From Verrucomicrobiota bacterium (lineage in GTDB: Bacteria > Verrucomicrobiota > Verrucomicrobiia > Limisphaerales > JAHEOI01): 19,362 nt of DNA. The notes beneath the pieces were generated by a model. That model saw only the letters and a list, made by a program, of their open reading frames with translations. It searched no databases and was not told the DNA's origin. This document shows, in pieces, positions 1-8,907 of the stretch (positions are counted from its first letter, which is position 1; each line of letters begins with the position of its first letter). The translations under genes and the position numbers were made by a program. The stretch lies in NCBI GenBank assembly GCA_018610125.1, contig JAHEOI010000192.1, positions 1 to 19,362 on the forward strand, written 5' to 3'.

Positions 1-1598
1 CCCGCCTTCAGGTTGGGACTCAGATAATCGGCGATCTCATCGTTGAGGATGAAGAGCTCGTAAAGCCCGACGCGCCCGCGGTAACCGCGTTGGCCGCATT
101 CGACGCAGCCTTTGCCGACAAAGGCTTGCAGCGACTCTTCAGGGAGATTGAGCGCGTCGGCCATTTCCGGACGGACCTCTTCGGGGATCTCCGATTGGGG
201 AGCGCGGCAGTGGAGACAGATTCGCTGGGCGAGCCGTTGGGCGAGGCTGGCCACGAGCGAAGAGCTGATGAGGAAGGGGTCGATATCCATTTCGAGGAGG
301 CGAATGACCGCGCTTACACTGTCGTTGGTGTGGAGTGTCGAAAAGACAAGGTGTCCCGTCTGAGCGGCGCGAATAGCGATCTCGGCCGTTTCGGGATCCC
401 GGATCTCGCCGATTAAGATGACATCGGGATCGTGGCGCAGGACCGAGCGCAAGCCGGTGGAGAATGTCAACCCGACCTCGTCCCGGGCTTGGATCTGCGA
501 CACACCTTCGAGCTGATATTCGACGGGATCCTCGATCGTGATGATTTTGCGACCTTCGTCGTTGGCCTGCGCAAGTGCGGCATAGAGGGTGGTGGTCTTG
601 CCGCTGCCGGTCGGCCCGGTGATGAGCACCAGGCCTCCGGGTAGCTGCGTCAATTGAGAGAGAGTTTCCTCCTGTTGCGGCTCGAGGCCGAGCTGAGCAA
701 GATCCAGAAACAGACTCTGTCGACCAAGCATGCGTAAGCAAATCCCTTCACCGAATGACGTTGGGAGCGTCGAAACCCTTAAGTCATATTCCAAGCCCTT
801 GGTCTTCATGCTGATCCGTCCGTCTTGGGGAACGCGCTTTTCAGCAATATCGAGACCGGCCATGATTTTAAAACGGGACACGATTGCCCCATATAGCTGA
901 CGAAGCCCTTGCGGGACGGGCACACGCTGAAGAATCCCATCGATACGATACCGCAATCGGACGTCATTTTGGCCCGGCTCCAAATGGATATCGGTCGCGT
1001 CCTGACGCAGGGCTTCAGCCAGGAGCTGATCGACAAAATCCGAGATCGAGGCATGAATTTCCGATCGCCCCCCGGCGTCCGATACGTCGAATACGGTTTC
1101 TTGGTCGATTTCGGTGAGGGAGGAGTCCTCTTGAATTTTTTGGATGGTCTCGGCGCCGAGTCCGAAATGATGCTTGATGACCGAATCGATGCAGCTTGGT
1201 GTCGTGAGGACGAGCTTCAAGCGTTTGCCCAATAAGAGGCGCAAGTTCCCTTGGTCACTTAAGGCCGGCGGCTCGCTGAAAGCCAACGTGAGCTGGCCAT
1301 GGCTTTCGGCGAGCGGGATAAACCGATAATGAAAGACCAGCTTGGCCGGAGCGAGCTGTAGTGTCGCTTGGTCGAACTGAAGCTGGCTACACTCAACGAA
1401 ATCGAGATTTTTCAACCTCGCCAGCGCGCGATAGGTATCCTCTTCGGAAGCGTAATTGAGCTCGACGATCGCGCGGTGCAGCGGGACGTGGAGACGCTCT
1501 TGACGGCGTTGAGCCAATTGCAGTTGCTTTTCCGTCAGCTTGCCTTGCTCGAGCAGGAGGTTGCCGATGGAGGTGGTGGACTTGGCGGGGTCGTTCAT
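1..1598 (-). CDS. gspE: Type II secretion / type IV pilus assembly ATPase GspE (PilB family), 3' end off window
   Basis: This is the cytoplasmic hexameric ATPase that powers pseudopilus or pilus assembly. 532 codons are visible, and the stop lies beyond the left edge. Translation gives an N-terminal GspE/MshE-type domain (about residues 1-150), then the ATPase core with Walker A GPTGSGKT at 328-335, followed by the Asp-box/Walker B region DVILIGEIRDPETAE and the His-box STLHTNDS. Two CxxC pairs, C461/C464 and C498/C501, form the tetracysteine zinc site typical of GspE. Family members are about 560-570 residues, so only a short C-terminal piece should be missing. The ATG (1598-1596) overlaps the stop of the upstream pilP/gspC-like gene as TGATG, which implies translational coupling; no good SD is visible. 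It is the last visible gene of a minus-strand secretion operon. PilB is the alternative name, because the neighbouring genes look pilus-like. Confidence 0.93.
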   Translation of the reverse strand, partial: MNDPAKSTTSIGNLLLEQGKLTEKQLQLAQRRQERLHVPLHRAIVELNYASEEDTYRALARLKNLDFVECSQLQFDQATLQLAPAKLVFHYRFIPLAESHGQLTLAFSEPPALSDQGNLRLLLGKRLKLVLTTPSCIDSVIKHHFGLGAETIQKIQEDSSLTEIDQETVFDVSDAGGRSEIHASISDFVDQLLAEALRQDATDIHLEPGQNDVRLRYRIDGILQRVPVPQGLRQLYGAIVSRFKIMAGLDIAEKRVPQDGRISMKTKGLEYDLRVSTLPTSFGEGICLRMLGRQSLFLDLAQLGLEPQQEETLSQLTQLPGGLVLITGPTGSGKTTTLYAALAQANDEGRKIITIEDPVEYQLEGVSQIQARDEVGLTFSTGLRSVLRHDPDVILIGEIRDPETAEIAIRAAQTGHLVFSTLHTNDSVSAVIRLLEMDIDPFLISSSLVASLAQRLAQRICLHCRAPQSEIPEEVRPEMADALNLPEESLQAFVGKGCVECGQRGYRGRVGLYELFILNDEIADYLSPNLKA

Positions 1599-2191
1599 CA
1601 GGATGATTTCGGGATCTCAATCGTTTTTGTTTGATTGAATGGGATCTCCAACGAGTCACGAGCTTGACGGTCATCCATTTCGCGATCATCCGGGGCGGGG
1701 GAGGTTAAGATCATTTTTTGGGCTTCGATCGTTCTGACCTCCCAGGCCCCAATCAGAGTTGAGCCGACGACCACCGTCTTGAGCTCGTCGCCGACCAGCA
1801 CATAGGCATTCCGGTTCCCTTTTGGGGTTTCGAAGAATCCCCTGTATGTGAGCTCAATGGTCTCTGTCGTGGGCTCCGGGCTCGGAGGTGGTTTTGGCTG
1901 CGGCTCAGCTTGGGGAGCGGGCTCGGGAGGGGGCACGTAGTGCTCGGTGTAAAAGGGGTTGGCTTCCTTGCGTGCCATCGTGATCGTATTGGATGGAGGT
2001 GCCGAGAAGATCCTTCGAATTTCATTCGCGCTAATTTGGGGAGGTGAATCCGGTTGAGAGGACGAACTGCTTAACCGGGGTGGTTGCGGTGCTGAGCCAC
2101 TCAAGCTGCGAATGACCAATATCGCGATGCCGATCCCGATAAGAAGCATGACGATACAGGAGATTCTCAATTTTTCCAGGTTAGGCAACAT
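1598..2191 (-). CDS. GspC/PilP-like inner-membrane secretin-interacting protein
   Basis: A small bitopic protein of about 197 residues. It has a short cytoplasmic N-terminus, one membrane helix (about residues 10-28, hydrophobic around CIVMLLIGIGIAILVI), an NPF motif around residue 80, a proline-rich periplasmic linker (about 85-110) and a compact beta domain (about 110-165) with the pattern YRGFF...NAYVLVGDELKTVVVGSTL...W.V. This matches the homology region of GspC/PilP proteins, which bind the N0 domain of the secretin. No PDZ domain is visible, so it is nearer to PilP or the PDZ-less GspC forms. The ATG at 2191 is preferred; an in-frame TTG at 2200 would add three residues. It lies between the PilO-like gene (11 bp upstream) and gspE (1-bp overlap). 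The role is inferred from domain pattern and position. Confidence 0.7.
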   Translation of the reverse strand: MLPNLEKLRISCIVMLLIGIGIAILVIRSLSGSAPQPPRLSSSSSQPDSPPQISANEIRRIFSAPPSNTITMARKEANPFYTEHYVPPPEPAPQAEPQPKPPPSPEPTTETIELTYRGFFETPKGNRNAYVLVGDELKTVVVGSTLIGAWEVRTIEAQKMILTSPAPDDREMDDRQARDSLEIPFNQTKTIEIPKSS

Positions 2192-2202
2192 TCGAGCCAA
2201 AT

Positions 2203-3075
2203 CTAAGTCGCTATGAACCCATTAACAACGAGCTCAATATGGATTTGTTCCGGCGCTTCGGATCCCCGCTTCATGACGATGCGCTCGATGAAGAGCGGTG
2301 GCTTTTGGGACTTCGGGCTGGGAAATCCTCTTTGCCGGATCTCCACAGTGCTCAAGGGAAGGCTGATTAGGAACCGTTGAATTCGATCCATTGCGCCGAT
2401 GAGCTTGAGGTGGATCGGGATTTCATGCCAGTCGATTCGCTTGCCTCCTGCCGAGCCTCGCGCACGTATGGATAAAAGGTTCACTTCTTGGATGGTTTGT
2501 AATTCATTGGCAATGGCGAGGGTCAGGAGGTCATGAACCAATGCAAGCTGTCCCCATAAGAGAGGGGGCTTTTCGACGGCGGCCGAATAGACCGGAAACC
2601 CTTTGGCCCTTGAAAACGCCAGCTCGACCTCGTGCTTACGGGCCATCTCGTTGACTTCGCCGATCAATTGAAACCGCTTTTCTTCAAAGGTTGCCAGTTG
2701 AAAGTTGCCCCGGAGAGGTTGCCGGAATTCCGGCTCGAGCTCGAACCGCTCTCTCAACCATTCGGTCGTCTCCAAGAAATTGTGAACCTCCTTGGTTGCC
2801 GTGGTGAAACTGGCATTGATGGCGGCGACATCCATTCCGATCGTTTGGCCATGGGCCGCATTGACGTGCTGAAGCTCCGTCCAGGCATTCTGTAGTTCGC
2901 GGTCGAGCCGATGCGATCGTTTGGCAAGAGGCTGAAATAGAAGAAAGTAAAGGGCAATGAAAACGAGCCCTGCTGCGAGGGCAATCAAATGCCAGCGTAA
3001 AAGCTTCTTTTGAAACACCATGGTATTCGTTTCGGACGAGCCCCACGCGTTGATGGAGCCGAGGCAATGTCTCAC
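2203..3075 (-). CDS. PilO/GspM-like inner-membrane platform protein
   Basis: The product is about 290 residues with one N-terminal membrane helix (about 29-48, WHLIALAAGLVFIALYFLLF), a coiled-coil stretch just after it (about 52-75), and a periplasmic region of alternating helices and strands ending in a ferredoxin-like pattern. This is the architecture of PilO and GspM, which dimerise with PilN/GspL in the assembly platform. The listed start is a GTG that overlaps the upstream stop as TAGTG, which suits coupling. An in-frame ATG at 3021 would give 272 residues beginning MVFQKKLLRW and is equally possible; neither has a clear SD. Gene order PilM/N-like, this gene, PilP-like supports the call. 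Sequence conservation in this family is low, so the assignment rests mainly on topology and context. Confidence 0.7.
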   Translation of the reverse strand: MRHCLGSINAWGSSETNTMVFQKKLLRWHLIALAAGLVFIALYFLLFQPLAKRSHRLDRELQNAWTELQHVNAAHGQTIGMDVAAINASFTTATKEVHNFLETTEWLRERFELEPEFRQPLRGNFQLATFEEKRFQLIGEVNEMARKHEVELAFSRAKGFPVYSAAVEKPPLLWGQLALVHDLLTLAIANELQTIQEVNLLSIRARGSAGGKRIDWHEIPIHLKLIGAMDRIQRFLISLPLSTVEIRQRGFPSPKSQKPPLFIERIVMKRGSEAPEQIHIELVVNGFIAT

Positions 3076-4874
3076 TAATCGGTCGCATTATCCATTTTCG
3101 ACGTCGGATTGGCCTGGTCGTCGTCGCTTTCGGCCTCGTCCTCGCCGGTTGGGATCGCTGTTGCGTCGAGAGGCTTCGGGGCCGGCGTGCTCGTGTTATC
3201 GATCTGCAATTGCAGTGTGTAGGTGCGCTCGGAAAGGACAAAGTTTTTGTCGAGCCAATTTGTGATCCGCTGTTCTGCGGGCAATGCGTCAACGTTTTGG
3301 AACAACTCCTTTTCTTGCAGTGCCGAGACAATGGCGCCCCGCGTCTCAAGTGAGCTCTTGGCCTCGCCCGGGATAGCAACCTCCGTGATAAAGCCTTGTT
3401 GCCGGCTCGAGGCCTTGTTTAGGCGATTGGTCCGGGCTACCAGCGATTGGTTCGTCGGGTTAAGCCCGGAAGGAAAGGTGGTGCCTTGAAAATAGCTTCG
3501 TTTATCGGCAAAGAGTAGGAACCAGACATCAAATTGCTTGCGTATCGCTTGCAGCAACGGGATCATTTTGAGTGTGTTGGCAGTCTCTTGTTGCGCATTG
3601 ATGAGGGGGGAAATTTTCGCGTGTTCCAGTTCTTTTTGGCGATAGAGCTCGTCGATCTTGCGGATCTCTTGCAGTGCCGATTTTGTTTCTTTCAGGAGTG
3701 CTTCCTTTTCGGCGACGAGTTGACGTTTTTGAGAGGTCGCATAGATCAAAACGCCGATTCCGAGGATGAATGAGAGCAGAGCCGCCCAATTCATAAGCAT
3801 CACACGCTTTGCTTTCTCCTGTGTCCTCTTAAGGTATGGAGGAAGTAAGGAAATGCACTGCGGCAGTTGCTTGAGACTCGAAATCCCCGCGCCGTAAGCG
3901 ACTGCGTAGCGGCTGATCGGAAACGAGCTCGGGGCATCGCTCGGCACCTGCCATGGCTGGAAATCCAAGACCGATTTTTCCCTCAAGTAGGGTAATAAGC
4001 CTGGCTGTACCAGCTCGCCCCCGGAGAGCAAGACCTTAAGCGTCGGGAAGGCGAGGCGTTCCTGAGGTATTGGCGCGAACCAGTCGGTGAGAAGTCGTTC
4101 CAGCTCGTAGAGCCAGTAGTCAACGGCCCTGACCAGTCCCGGGAATTCGTCGAGTCTTTGAAACGGATGCTGAGAGCGCTTTATCGACTCGGCTTCCTCG
4201 AAGGAAAGCCCTTGCTCCGTCGCAATGGCTTCGGTGAAGCGTTCGGCACCGATCGGGAAGCTTACCGAGTGGATGCCTTGACCTCCTTCGATGATCACCA
4301 CGACCGAATTGGTGGCGCCAATGTCGACCAAGACCGCCTGCTCGATATCGGCCTGCTGGTCGAAAAAGGTGCTCATTAAGGCATTCGAGGGGGGCACGAC
4401 CCGGACAAGGTTTTCCTCGGCCGAGCCGATGCGTCGCACCTGGCCCAGGATTTCGTTTTCTTGGGCCAATGTAACCCAATAGGGGTGCCGATAGCTGCCT
4501 TGAGGTTGGATCGCACTATAGTCGTAGACAATAGAGCTTTCGCCCAAGCCGGCCAAATTGAACGTCTCGTTTGCAATGGCCGCGGCCACGGCCTTACGTG
4601 GAAGCTTGGGCAGATCAACGATCCGTGACACCGTGAGATGCTCCGGCACCACAAGCGTCAATGGCTCGTCGCCATATTCATCCAAAACCTGCCGAAGCTG
4701 GTAATTGACTTCATCCGATGAAATTAATCCCTCTTCATGGAAATCGATGAGGCGGTAGTCGATGACCCTCGGCCGTGAGGCCGTGCCGGCCAACAACAGC
4801 AGTTTGATGTGACTCGCCCCAAGGTCCAGGATTAGCCGCCGAGCTTGAATGAATCGATTTTTGAGCCGGCTCAT
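3075..4874 (-). CDS. PilM-PilN / GspL-like fusion protein of the secretion or pilus platform
   Basis: A 599-residue protein. Residues 1 to about 335 form an actin-like PilM fold: a phosphate-binding start (LILDLGASHIKLLLL, 13-27), a second loop VLVDIGATNS (181-190) and a third, VLLSGGELVQPGLLPYL (281-297). A LLPPYLK segment then leads into one membrane helix (about 359-380) and a coiled coil (about 381-420), as in PilN. The remaining C-terminus (about 430-600) is periplasmic, with an acidic Asp/Glu-rich tail. GspL of type II systems is likewise an actin-like cytoplasmic domain joined to a transmembrane segment and ferredoxin domain, so this single gene can replace pilM plus pilN. It recruits the GspE/PilB ATPase to the membrane. 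It starts 45 bp after gspD, and its stop overlaps the next start by one base. Confidence 0.82.
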   Translation of the reverse strand: MSRLKNRFIQARRLILDLGASHIKLLLLAGTASRPRVIDYRLIDFHEEGLISSDEVNYQLRQVLDEYGDEPLTLVVPEHLTVSRIVDLPKLPRKAVAAAIANETFNLAGLGESSIVYDYSAIQPQGSYRHPYWVTLAQENEILGQVRRIGSAEENLVRVVPPSNALMSTFFDQQADIEQAVLVDIGATNSVVVIIEGGQGIHSVSFPIGAERFTEAIATEQGLSFEEAESIKRSQHPFQRLDEFPGLVRAVDYWLYELERLLTDWFAPIPQERLAFPTLKVLLSGGELVQPGLLPYLREKSVLDFQPWQVPSDAPSSFPISRYAVAYGAGISSLKQLPQCISLLPPYLKRTQEKAKRVMLMNWAALLSFILGIGVLIYATSQKRQLVAEKEALLKETKSALQEIRKIDELYRQKELEHAKISPLINAQQETANTLKMIPLLQAIRKQFDVWFLLFADKRSYFQGTTFPSGLNPTNQSLVARTNRLNKASSRQQGFITEVAIPGEAKSSLETRGAIVSALQEKELFQNVDALPAEQRITNWLDKNFVLSERTYTLQLQIDNTSTPAPKPLDATAIPTGEDEAESDDDQANPTSKMDNATD

Positions 4875-4919
4875 GGCGTGAAATCTTCGGGCACGACGGA
4901 AGGGAGGGATGACTTTCCT

Positions 4920-7019
4920 TTAATTCTCACTCGATTGATTCGAATTTGAGCCACCCCCCGACTCCTCAGACGGGGCTTTGTTCCGGTTTGACTTCGGTGT
5001 TGTCGGTCTCGAGCCGGATTTGGGGGGCGATCTCGCTCCCTCGCTGGGCCGGCGCCCATAGCTCGTTGTCCCGCTATCATAGTCGGCCGATCCTTTGTTG
5101 TCATACAAAACGAATTCTCCCGACGGGGAAACAATCGATGCCGTCACAAAGATCAGCAAGTATCTCGGCTTGTCGACCTCCGTCCGTTTTCGGAAGGCGG
5201 GCCCGATGATCGGTATATTCCCAAGGATCGGCACCGATTCCACAAAAGTCGTCTGGTTCCGTTCCAGGACGCCGCCCAGCACCACGGTCTGCCCGGACTT
5301 GATCTTCACTCGGGTTTCCAAGGACTGAGTCCGCGACTCCGGCAGCTTGATGTCGAATGTGCTGATGACCTCACCTGCCGAGTTGAAATCGGTGACCGTG
5401 GCGAAATTAACCAGCTCGACGTCGGAGTTGACTTCCGGATGCAGGGCGAGCATAATGGTTTTCCCATCGCCGCCGATGCTTGCCAAGACATCCAATGAAG
5501 CCCCCGACGTGATTTTCTGGGGTTTTCCTTGGGGAACCAAGGATGAGGTCGCACCGCGATCGGTGACTTCTTGTTGGACGGTGTATTCCTCGTAGTAGTA
5601 TTGAATTTTGCCGTCACTGATCCGGGCCGGGAGATTATTGACCAGGGTGATCCGGGGAGCGCTTAGCGTGCGGCTTTCGCCGCTCTGTTCCAGTGCTTTC
5701 AATGTCGCACTGAGGTTGGCGCGTCCGAGCACATTCGTGAAGGTTTCCTGCAGGCCCAAGCTGGAGGTCACACCAATGTCCGAGCCGAGCCCGGTGAAGT
5801 CTTGCGGCGACCGTTGCGCCGGAAGGAGCCCGCGCCCGGTTTCCCAAATGGCGCCAAGCTCAAGGAAGGCCGGCTTCGAGACGGTGACAAATCGTGCTTC
5901 GATTAAGACCTGTTGAACCGGGCGATCAAAGTGATCAATGATCCGTTCGAGCACCTCGAGCTGCTCATGGGTCCCTTTGGCCATAATCAAGTTCCGTTCA
6001 TAATCGAGCAGGTAATCGCCGTCGAAGAACTCGTCGAGGGCGCGAGTGATATAAGGATTCTGGGACGCGCCATCCTGAACAAACATATCGTACTCGGTTT
6101 CCTCCACGCGGGTGACGGTGTTCTTATTCTTTTGGGTAGTGGTGGTGACCTTCTTGGACTCTTGGCCGAAGCCGGCTTGGCGGATAAGTCCGTGCGTGAG
6201 CTGATAGAAGCGAACTTTCTGCAGTGTGGCTGATTCATCATCCCCCGCCACAATCCAAATCAGCTCTTTCCCGATCTGAAACCGAATCCCCAGGTTTCGT
6301 GAGACATATTCCAGGAATTCTCGAAGCGGCACCGATTCCATGTTTACTGAAAGCTTTTGTTGAAAGGCCTCGATCGATCGGTCGGCCACGAAATTGATCC
6401 CCTCAGCGTTGCCGATGTCGAAAATAATCCGCTCCAATGGGGTGTTATCGAGGTGGATCGTAATTTTCTTATCGAGCACCTGATCCATGTGGTCGGGGGC
6501 TTCATCGAGGGAGTAGACCGGATCCTCCCTTTGGACCGTCTTGCCGTATGACTCCGGCACATACGGCGTGTCCTCGATCTCGCCGATCGCCTCACGCAGC
6601 TTTCGCTTAGGGGGCAAGCCACGATTCTTGCTTTCGGTCAATAGGCTCTTAACCGTTGGGTTGAAAACCGATCCTTGGGAGCTGATATCTCGGATTTCGT
6701 CTTCGACCGCTTTTGCGCGGCGTTTTTCGGCTTCCTGACGGATCCAATTATAGACGCGGGTCACGCGCGGATTGTCCGGGGCCTGGGAGTGCAGCTTGGT
6801 CGCCAGTTTTTTGGCGTGGCTCCATTCTTTCTCCCTGGCCAAGGAGAATATCCGTTCCAGTTCCTTTTCGTATTCCGGATCGTACTCGGTGGATTCCTCG
6901 GATTGGCCGGCGGGGCGTTGATCCGATTGTTGCTGCTTCTCGGTCGTTTGGCAGGCGGCCAAGAGCACGAGCATGAATGAGATCAAGATGGCGGAAAAGC
7001 GGAGATAAGCGTGAGGCAT
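4920..7019 (-). CDS. gspD: Secretin GspD/PilQ-type outer-membrane lipoprotein
   Basis: This is the outer-membrane channel of the secretion or pilus machine, 699 residues. A lipoprotein signal ends in LLAAC (lipidated C23). A charged helical region follows (about 45-150). An STN/N0-like domain lies at about 185-260 (ITIHLDNTPLERIIFDIGNAEG), and an N1-type domain at about 265-370, interrupted by a Lys/Thr-rich loop (about 288-310). The secretin core spans about 370-632 and contains the diagnostic VPILGNIPIIGPAFR (596-610) near its end. The last 60 residues are a Ser/Pro/Gly-rich tail that may hold a pilotin-binding site. It heads the minus-strand platform operon, and a 193-bp gap separates it from the TIGR03790 gene upstream, so a promoter may lie there. 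GspD is used because gspE is present; PilQ is the alternative. Confidence 0.92.
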   Translation of the reverse strand: MPHAYLRFSAILISFMLVLLAACQTTEKQQQSDQRPAGQSEESTEYDPEYEKELERIFSLAREKEWSHAKKLATKLHSQAPDNPRVTRVYNWIRQEAEKRRAKAVEDEIRDISSQGSVFNPTVKSLLTESKNRGLPPKRKLREAIGEIEDTPYVPESYGKTVQREDPVYSLDEAPDHMDQVLDKKITIHLDNTPLERIIFDIGNAEGINFVADRSIEAFQQKLSVNMESVPLREFLEYVSRNLGIRFQIGKELIWIVAGDDESATLQKVRFYQLTHGLIRQAGFGQESKKVTTTTQKNKNTVTRVEETEYDMFVQDGASQNPYITRALDEFFDGDYLLDYERNLIMAKGTHEQLEVLERIIDHFDRPVQQVLIEARFVTVSKPAFLELGAIWETGRGLLPAQRSPQDFTGLGSDIGVTSSLGLQETFTNVLGRANLSATLKALEQSGESRTLSAPRITLVNNLPARISDGKIQYYYEEYTVQQEVTDRGATSSLVPQGKPQKITSGASLDVLASIGGDGKTIMLALHPEVNSDVELVNFATVTDFNSAGEVISTFDIKLPESRTQSLETRVKIKSGQTVVLGGVLERNQTTFVESVPILGNIPIIGPAFRKRTEVDKPRYLLIFVTASIVSPSGEFVLYDNKGSADYDSGTTSYGRRPSEGARSPPKSGSRPTTPKSNRNKAPSEESGGGSNSNQSSEN

Positions 7020-7212
7020 AGCTGGGCGATCGGCCTCCGGCGCCCTTCGCTGGGGCGGCTTGCCGATCCGATGGGTATGGACTGTTGTCGGTTCGTCGTT
7101 GAGGGGCTGCGGACCTCATTTGAATATCAGTTTCACACAGTGCAGGCGTAATTGGAAGGGGGCGTCAAGGGATTTCTTCATCCGATCGGTTCTGCTGTTC
7201 TTAACGGGGCCG
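7020..7212. promoter_or_regulatory. Gap upstream of gspD: probable leader or promoter region
   Basis: This 193-bp gap lies between the stop of the TIGR03790 gene and the gspD start. A GGAGG sits about 14 bases before the gspD ATG, which is farther than usual for an SD. A 7-bp inverted repeat (GATCGGC at 7028-7034 and GCCGATC at 7062-7068) lies in the putative leader. I see no convincing -35/-10 pair. Either gspD has its own promoter here or it is read through from the MBL-TIGR03790 pair. Confidence 0.3.
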
Positions 7213-8907
7213 TCACCGCAGGGAATCAAGGGCGTTCGTTCGGCTCAGCTCCTTGCTCAATGGTTCGAGATTTTCGAGAATCGCCGGCCGTCCGGGGTAT
7301 TCCGGAAACGCTCGTAATACCTCCCTGTAACGGGCGAACGCCTTCTTGGGGTGATCGGTTTCGCGCCAGAGCTCGGCAGCCGATTTGAGGAGGCGAATCT
7401 TCTGATTTCGAGAAGGGTCTTGCTTTAAAGCGCGGTCGAATGCTTTGGCGGCTTTGACCGGGCTTGCTTGAGATTGGAAAAGCGTGCCCAGCTTCTCCTG
7501 CAGCACGGCGCTTTTGGAAGCGGCGGCATGCAACGCCGGGGCCGTTTTCAACTGGTCGATTAGCTTGGCGGGAGCGACGCCTCGGGCAAGCAGGCGATTG
7601 ATATGCATCAGGTAGGACCATTCGATGACAGGATCGTTGGAATGGGCCAATTGGCGATGTCGCGCCGCGAGACTCATTGAAAATGGCCGATATAGGGGGT
7701 CGCCCACGACGGTTGTTTGCCATGACACGACGTTCTGGGCGGCATGGGCTGCTTCTCCGAAGCTAAAGCCGGCCAGAAAGCGATGAATCAGGATTCTAAT
7801 GTTCGGGGTTAGCTCAAGATAGGGCTCATAAACGTGTCCCAAGGTTGCGGTGGCGCCTTTGGCCATAAGAGGGCCGACCCAATGGCGCTTTTCCGTCCGG
7901 ACCACCTTGGCGCTAAAGGAGTGCAAGTGATAGGCGACCGCCCCCGGCATGAATTCAATATTGGGTCGTGTGAACGGCCCGGAAACCTGATGATCGTACC
8001 ATCCGGCATACAGCGCGATGTGACTCATCGGGAAAGAGTTCGGGAATGTCGACTCCGCTTGATTGAGCGTGGTCTCGAATCCGACTTGGCGACAGACTCG
8101 GGCCGCGTTCCGGATCCATCGATCGCCGCGGGCGTAATTCTTTTCTTTGGCGTCCCGAGCATCGAAATAGGCCCGCCCCCAGAGCCCCTGCTTCTCGGCT
8201 GTCATCGCCTTATCAACCAATCCTTGGGCAATCTTTGAGCTCGGTCCATCGAGACGGGCAACCATCAGGGAGCCGCGGGTGGGATGGATTTCCGCTCGGT
8301 TTGTCTTGCCGTAGGCGGGATTGTTCAACGGTCCCGTCAAGCGGCCGGCTTTGGCCCTCAATGGAAGCGCCGCAAGCTCACTATCGACGGCGGCCTCGTT
8401 CCTTTGGAGAGCCGGCGCCAAATCTTGGACATCCTCATTGTCGGAGACCTCGCTGCTTTCTCGGATCTTGGTCGGCACTCCAAAACATAGGACCAGATAA
8501 CGGATGCTCGATTGGGTCCAGGCGCGTGCCGGCGAAGCCGGTTGTGACGTCTGGGACTTGGAATCCTCGGACTTGGCGGGACTGCCGAGGGTGATTAGGT
8601 CGCGATTGGAAAGGGTATCGACCAGGGGACGCGCGAGCTTTGACTCGAATGCCTTGCGCGCGATGCTTTCCTCCGTGGGGAGCTCCAAGCCAAAGACTTG
8701 ATTGGAAGGGACCCGGCGTTGCGCCGCATAATATTGTGCGACCTGATAGGACTCCGGCAGCGCCGAATTGTAAAGCACCGCTACCTCGTCGCCGCGGCCT
8801 TTTGCGTGGTGCGATTCGGAATCGTTTGCGGCGAGTGTGGCACTGCCAAAAACAACGAGTAATAAAAGGAGGGACAGCGTGTGAATCGACGGGCAAGGTC
8901 TCATCAT
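7213..8907 (-). CDS. Secreted TIGR03790 family protein with C-terminal helical repeats
   Basis: 564 residues. A signal peptide covers about residues 1-26 (leucine-rich core, cleavage near TLA-AND). The pattern EVAVLYNSALPESYQVAQYYAAQRRVP (41-67), the NQVFGLELP that follows it, RYLVLCFGVP (136-145) and VVGDPLYRPF (400-409) fits TIGR03790, a family of unknown function found in Verrucomicrobia, Planctomycetes and Acidobacteria. From about 420 to the end the sequence looks like TPR-style helices (KAAKAFDRALKQDP, KKAFARYREVLRAFPEYP). The start overlaps the stop of the upstream metallo-hydrolase as ATGA, implying co-translation. The central GWYDH...GAVAYHLHS...GATATLGHVYEPY pattern loosely recalls caspase-like C25 peptidases, but the usual catalytic cysteine is not evident. 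Export is well supported; the function is unknown. Confidence 0.8.
   Translation of the reverse strand: MMRPCPSIHTLSLLLLLVVFGSATLAANDSESHHAKGRGDEVAVLYNSALPESYQVAQYYAAQRRVPSNQVFGLELPTEESIARKAFESKLARPLVDTLSNRDLITLGSPAKSEDSKSQTSQPASPARAWTQSSIRYLVLCFGVPTKIRESSEVSDNEDVQDLAPALQRNEAAVDSELAALPLRAKAGRLTGPLNNPAYGKTNRAEIHPTRGSLMVARLDGPSSKIAQGLVDKAMTAEKQGLWGRAYFDARDAKEKNYARGDRWIRNAARVCRQVGFETTLNQAESTFPNSFPMSHIALYAGWYDHQVSGPFTRPNIEFMPGAVAYHLHSFSAKVVRTEKRHWVGPLMAKGATATLGHVYEPYLELTPNIRILIHRFLAGFSFGEAAHAAQNVVSWQTTVVGDPLYRPFSMSLAARHRQLAHSNDPVIEWSYLMHINRLLARGVAPAKLIDQLKTAPALHAAASKSAVLQEKLGTLFQSQASPVKAAKAFDRALKQDPSRNQKIRLLKSAAELWRETDHPKKAFARYREVLRAFPEYPGRPAILENLEPLSKELSRTNALDSLR

Noticed and set aside
139..741. 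200-codon minus-strand frame inside the gspE region
   Set aside because: It is a frame-shifted reading of GspE; the true frame carries GPTGSGKT and the CxxC pairs and extends past the window edge.
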